Below are positions 6,712-9,255 of a DNA stretch of 9,255 nt, piece by piece. The position numbers and the translations under genes are program-made. Within the stretch, counting starts at the first letter, position 1; every line of letters starts with the position of its first letter. Origin of the DNA: an uncultured Veillonellaceae bacterium (GTDB lineage: Bacteria > Bacillota > Negativicutes > Veillonellales > Megasphaeraceae); the NCBI GenBank assembly GCA_900546795.1, contig UREG01000068.1, positions 1 to 9,255 on the forward strand. Reading direction: 5' to 3'. The notes beneath the pieces were generated by a model, which saw only the letters and a list, made by a program, of their open reading frames with translations, made no database searches and was not told the origin of the DNA.

Positions 6712-7278
6712 ATGAAGAAAATTTTACTTATAGACTCCAGTCCACGGAAGGGCGGCAATTCAGAAATCGTTACAGATACATTGGCAAGACATCTGAATGG
6801 TTGTGAAGTGTTTGTATTCAAAATGCGGGAGCATGACTGTCGTTTTTGTCTGGCCTGTGCAGCCTGTCAGGGAAAAGATACGCAGACGTGTGTGCAAAAG
6901 GATGATATCACCCCGCTGCTTCCTGTTATCGACCGGTGTGATGCGATTGTGATGGCATCACCGATTTATAATCATCAGGTCACCTCTCGTGCCAGACTGT
7001 TTATTGAGCGGCTTTATCCATTTTTTCATGTGGAGAAAGAGAATATGAGCAATACCTCTAAAAGAGGAAAGAAAGCGGCTCTGGTCTGCTCCTGCTGGGG
7101 AAGTCCCCGGGAGGTAATGGAGCGGTACGCTGTGTGGACTGCGTCATCATTTTCTCAGGTGGGTGCAACGAATACAAAAGCGCTGGTCTTTGATGGAATC
7201 CCCGGTTTGGGTGAGATTTGGAATCGGGAAGATTATATGGCACAGTTGCAAGAGCTGGCCAGTTGGCTGGCACAATAG
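6712..7278 (+). CDS. NADPH-dependent FMN reductase / iron-sulfur flavoprotein-like protein
   Basis: A 188-residue flavodoxin-fold protein that probably binds FMN and passes electrons from NAD(P)H to flavin or to an electrophilic substrate. The phosphate-binding loop is SSPRKGGNSE (9-18), and MASPIYNHQ follows the central strand. A cysteine cluster Cys43, Cys46, Cys49, Cys52 and Cys60 lies before the KDD pair. Cys46-x2-Cys49-x2-Cys52-x7-Cys60 fits the compact motif that binds a 4Fe-4S cluster in iron-sulfur flavoproteins. The start chosen is the ATG at 6712, because GGAGG lies six bases upstream and the chain begins with the first beta strand. The frame stays open further upstream, but that would overlap the preceding gene without a ribosome site. 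It lies between two aldo/keto reductases in one operon. Confidence 0.88.
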   Translation: MKKILLIDSSPRKGGNSEIVTDTLARHLNGCEVFVFKMREHDCRFCLACAACQGKDTQTCVQKDDITPLLPVIDRCDAIVMASPIYNHQVTSRARLFIERLYPFFHVEKENMSNTSKRGKKAALVCSCWGSPREVMERYAVWTASSFSQVGATNTKALVFDGIPGLGEIWNREDYMAQLQELASWLAQ

Positions 7279-7314
7279 CTGATAATATAGAAGGATGCGT
7301 TTGGAGGGATAAAA

Positions 7315-8286
7315 ATGCAGCAGAGAAAATTAGGGGATTTAACCGTTTCGGCATTAGGGTTTGGCTGTATGGGGCTTTCCCATGCGTATGGCATAGCACT
7401 GGATAAGCAGGTGGCGATCCAGCGCATCTATGAAGCCTTTGAAGCAGGCTATACATTTTTTGATACTGCTGAAATATATGTGGGGAAATTTGCCGACGGT
7501 ACTCCGGCGGTCAATGAGGAAGTCGTGGGAGAAGCCATTCGCCCTTTCCGCAATCAGGTCATCATTGCTACGAAGGGCGGCATTCGGTGGGAAGGAGGCA
7601 AGACGGTTCCCGATGCCAGCCGAACCTCGATTCGCACCTCGGTGGAGAACAGCTTGAAGCGGCTGGGGGTGGATACCATCGACCTCTATTATCAGCACCG
7701 GCAGGATAAGACGAAGGAGCCGGAAGAAGTCGCGGAAGTTTTCGCTGAGCTGATTCAGGAGGGAAAAATCCGTCATTGGGGCATTTCCAACGCCACTAAG
7801 GAGTATATCGAGCGGGCGGATGCGGTTTGTAAGGTAACTGCGGTGCAGCTGCGCTATTCCATGATGGCAAGATGGACGGAAGAGTTGTTTCCTCTGCTGG
7901 AAGAGCGGAATATCGGCGCTGTTGCCTATTCTCCGATTGCTAACGGTTTCCTGTCCGGTAAAATCCGGCGTGCAGATCAGTATGATTCGGCAACGGACTT
8001 CCGTAGTTTTATGCCGCAGTATCAGCCTGCTGAGATAGAAAAGAGCCGGGTGCTGCTCGATATGATTAGAAATCTGGCAAAAGAGAAAAATGCCACTCCC
8101 GCGCAAATTTCCCTTGCATGGATGCTCTGTAAGAAGCCGTGGATTGTTCCCATTCCGGGGACGACCAAGACGGAGCGGATCAAGGAAAATGCAGCGGCGG
8201 CAGAGGTAGTATTGACGATGGAAGAAATCAAGAAAATCGACGTCCAACTGGATACGATGGATTTGAACGTATTCAGCGGTATATAA
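7315..8286 (+). CDS. Aldo/keto reductase, YhdN/IolS-like
   Basis: A complete 323-residue NADPH-dependent TIM-barrel oxidoreductase that reduces aldehydes or ketones. The catalytic tetrad is Asp50 and Tyr55 in FFDTAEIY, Lys87 in IIATKGG, and His128 in YYQHRQD. Later barrel motifs are present: GKIRHWGIS, AVAYSPIANGFLSGK, and the cofactor-binding PIPGTTKTERIKENA near residues 275-290. It belongs to a longer subgroup than the broken reductase upstream and is only distantly related to it, so it is not a recent duplicate. GGAGGG six bases before the ATG sets the start. The gap of 36 bases from the flavin reductase suggests cotranscription. No obvious terminator follows the stop directly. Confidence 0.93.
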   Translation: MQQRKLGDLTVSALGFGCMGLSHAYGIALDKQVAIQRIYEAFEAGYTFFDTAEIYVGKFADGTPAVNEEVVGEAIRPFRNQVIIATKGGIRWEGGKTVPDASRTSIRTSVENSLKRLGVDTIDLYYQHRQDKTKEPEEVAEVFAELIQEGKIRHWGISNATKEYIERADAVCKVTAVQLRYSMMARWTEELFPLLEERNIGAVAYSPIANGFLSGKIRRADQYDSATDFRSFMPQYQPAEIEKSRVLLDMIRNLAKEKNATPAQISLAWMLCKKPWIVPIPGTTKTERIKENAAAAEVVLTMEEIKKIDVQLDTMDLNVFSGI

Positions 8287-8503
8287 AGGAAGCAAAATGC
8301 CTGCGTATTACACGCCGCCGGGTAGTCTGGAACAGTTATACCCATTTGGAAAGGGGCTTCGGGCATGACGGCAGAGCGGAGCTTGATAGAGAAAATGCCA
8401 TGGGAAGCCACACTGCCAGGTACACTGCCGGCACCGCTGAACCTTTTGTTCGATCAGCGCTGATACAGCATTGCCATCTGGTATGCTGCAAGCAGTAGGG
8501 CAG
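8287..8503 (+). other. Gap with broken coding frames; no intact gene seen
   Basis: Three short, overlapping frames look faintly protein-like. A 23-codon ORF starts at 8298 (MPAYYTPPGSLEQLYPFGKG). A 33-codon stretch 8365-8463 begins MTAERSLIEKMPWEATLPGT. A third frame is open until the stop ending at 8498. None has a strong ribosome site and no family is recognised. The spacing after the aldo/keto reductase suggests a small gene once stood here. It may equally be plain non-coding DNA. Confidence 0.25.
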
Positions 8504-8531
8504 CTAAATTTTCCCGCTGGGGAAAATTTAG
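8504..8531. repeat. Perfect 12-bp inverted repeat with four-base loop
   Basis: CTAAATTTTCCC (8504-8515) and GGGAAAATTTAG (8520-8531) are exact inverted copies around GCTG. No T tract follows on either strand, so it is not a standard intrinsic terminator. It may be a protein-binding site, a transcript-stabilising hairpin after the reductase operon, or a mobile-element relic. Confidence 0.75.
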
Positions 8532-8544
8532 GACCGGTGGAAGC

Positions 8545-8627
8545 GATATACTGAAAACGACAGATATAGTGAAAATTCCCTTCTGTTTACTATGGACATG
8601 GAGTATAGTCGAAGGAGTATAGTGAAC
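8545..8627 (+). promoter_or_regulatory. Array of TATAGT-type repeats upstream of the flavodoxin
   Basis: GATATACTGAAAA (8545-8557) and GATATAGTGAAAA (8563-8575) differ at one base and are 18 bases apart. GGAGTATAGT occurs exactly at 8600-8609 and 8614-8623, 14 bases apart. GTTTACTAT (8585-8593) is the near-perfect inverse of ATAGTGAAC (8619-8627). TATAGT at 8604-8609 could serve as a -10 element with TTCTGT (8581-8586) 17 bases upstream, placing a flavodoxin promoter inside the array. This layout suggests operator sites for an unknown repressor. Confidence 0.45.
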
Positions 8628-8646
8628 ATAGAAAGGGGGATTTTCT

Positions 8647-9198
8647 ATGAAAAAAGATTGGTTCCATCATCTGCTTTCCGCTTCCGGCCTGGGGGCAGGG
8701 GACAAACAGGCCAAGCGGCTGCCGCTTGAAGGAGGCGAACGGATCTTGGTCGCATATTTTTCTTATTCGGGAGAAACGAGAAAAGCTGCCCGGCAGATTG
8801 CAGAAAAAGTTCATGCCGACTTGTTTGAAATAGTACCTGTCCGCGCGTATCCGCCGCGGTACGAAGCGTGTACCGAAATCGCTCAGAAAGAAGCGGAGGA
8901 AGATCAGCGCCCGCCTATTAAAGAAACGGTGAACGGTATGGACGACTATGACATCGTATTTCTGGGCTATCCGGTATGGTGGTATAAAGCGCCTATGCCT
9001 GTGTATACGTTTTTAGAGGAACATAATGTGGCAGGAAAGATTGTCGTGCCGTTTTGTACAAGCGGCGGAAGCCGGCTCGAAGATACGCTGCCGGATTTAA
9101 AACGTATGCTGCCATCGTCGTTTATGGCAGAGGGACGGCGCGTTTATTCCAGCCGGCCGGAACGAACGGAAGTCTGGCTGAGCGAATTAGGGTTTTAA
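8647..9198 (+). CDS. Flavodoxin-family protein
   Basis: A 183-residue FMN-binding electron carrier or quinone-reductase-like flavodoxin. The fold starts at residue 32 (ERILVAYFSYSGETRKAARQ), where SYSGET is the FMN phosphate loop. YDIVFLGYPVWWYKAPMPVY (101-120) is the typical aromatic flavin-contacting segment, and PFCTSGGS (135-142) the third loop. The strand order and these loops match the Flavodoxin_4-type group. The first 30 residues are an extension without a hydrophobic core, so it is not a signal peptide; related proteins often carry an exported N-terminus, and this may be a decayed one. The start has GGGGG-rich ribosome site AAGGGGG seven bases upstream, and no later start has one. 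It could donate electrons in the same reductive pathway as the genes before it. It probably has its own promoter in the repeat array upstream. Confidence 0.9.
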   Translation: MKKDWFHHLLSASGLGAGDKQAKRLPLEGGERILVAYFSYSGETRKAARQIAEKVHADLFEIVPVRAYPPRYEACTEIAQKEAEEDQRPPIKETVNGMDDYDIVFLGYPVWWYKAPMPVYTFLEEHNVAGKIVVPFCTSGGSRLEDTLPDLKRMLPSSFMAEGRRVYSSRPERTEVWLSELGF

Positions 9199-9205
9199 AG
9201 AAAAT

Positions 9206-9255
9206 GGCTCTGTCACAACAAATGGTTGATTTTGACGAGAAATAGCGTATAATAA
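9206..9255. mobile_element. Probable end of an insertion sequence (ISL3-like), cut by window
   Basis: The segment beginning GGCTCTGTCACAACAAATGG and running into a TTGAT-TTTGACG stretch and then TATAAT has the look of ISL3-family left ends as I remember them: an end starting GGCTCT, then a transposase promoter. It begins eight bases after the flavodoxin stop, and no flavodoxin terminator is visible before it. No transposase or second end lies inside the window, so the call rests on resemblance only. Confidence 0.35.
9226..9253 (+). promoter_or_regulatory. Promoter at the right edge
   Basis: TTGATT (9226-9231) and a perfect TATAAT (9248-9253) are 16 bases apart. It reads rightward out of the window, probably toward a transposase or another gene not seen here. 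Confidence 0.6.

Noticed and set aside
7354..8295. Long open frame of 313 codons on the reverse strand
   Set aside because: It lies antisense to the aldo/keto reductase, which has all catalytic motifs and a ribosome site. The reverse product has no recognisable domain.
8600..8623. CRISPR-like short repeats
   Set aside because: There are only two 10-base copies separated by four bases, with no spacer-sized gaps and no cas genes.

Overview
The window looks like chromosomal DNA of a low-to-mid GC Firmicute. Nearly every gene has a strong AGGAGG-type ribosome binding site 5-8 bases before its start, intergenic gaps are short, and intrinsic-terminator-like hairpins are present. The gene complement would fit an anaerobic gut Firmicute, possibly Negativicutes such as Megasphaera or Veillonella relatives. 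That placement is an inference from gene content and style; no rRNA or other marker gene is present.

Left part (1-3761): a beta-hydroxyacid dehydrogenase (3-hydroxyisobutyrate dehydrogenase / tartronate semialdehyde reductase family) runs leftward off the edge. It is divergent from a tight three-gene operon: a DEDDh 3'-5' exonuclease, an exported protein of unknown function with a lysine-rich tail, and an M24 metallopeptidase of the Xaa-Pro aminopeptidase type. The gaps in this operon are 11 and 14 bases. This part looks intact and ordinary.

Middle (3762-5837): about 680 bases without an intact gene hold several hairpins, terminator-like signals on both strands, and a stretch that reads as coding only if the frame is changed. 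A leftward LysR-type regulator (4438-5349) follows, bounded downstream by a 12-bp perfect-stem terminator. Upstream it has a compact divergent promoter region with a TTTACT/AGTAAA inverted repeat. To its right, where a divergent LysR target would be expected, about 380 bases carry only broken coding frames.

Right part (5838-9255): a rightward redox cluster. It contains an aldo/keto reductase broken by one in-frame amber codon, an NADPH-dependent FMN reductase with an iron-sulfur-flavoprotein-like cysteine motif, an intact second aldo/keto reductase, a gap of about 360 bases with remnants, a perfect inverted repeat and a repeated TATAGT motif, and a flavodoxin. The likely theme is flavin- and NADPH-linked reduction of carbonyl or electrophilic compounds under LysR control, in an anaerobe. 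The last 50 bases look like the end of an insertion sequence carrying an outward-in promoter.

The main message of the accessory part is decay: one aldo/keto reductase is interrupted by a stop, at least two intergenic stretches look like gene relics, and a probable IS end lies eight bases after the flavodoxin stop. I saw no convincing new defence or mobile system.
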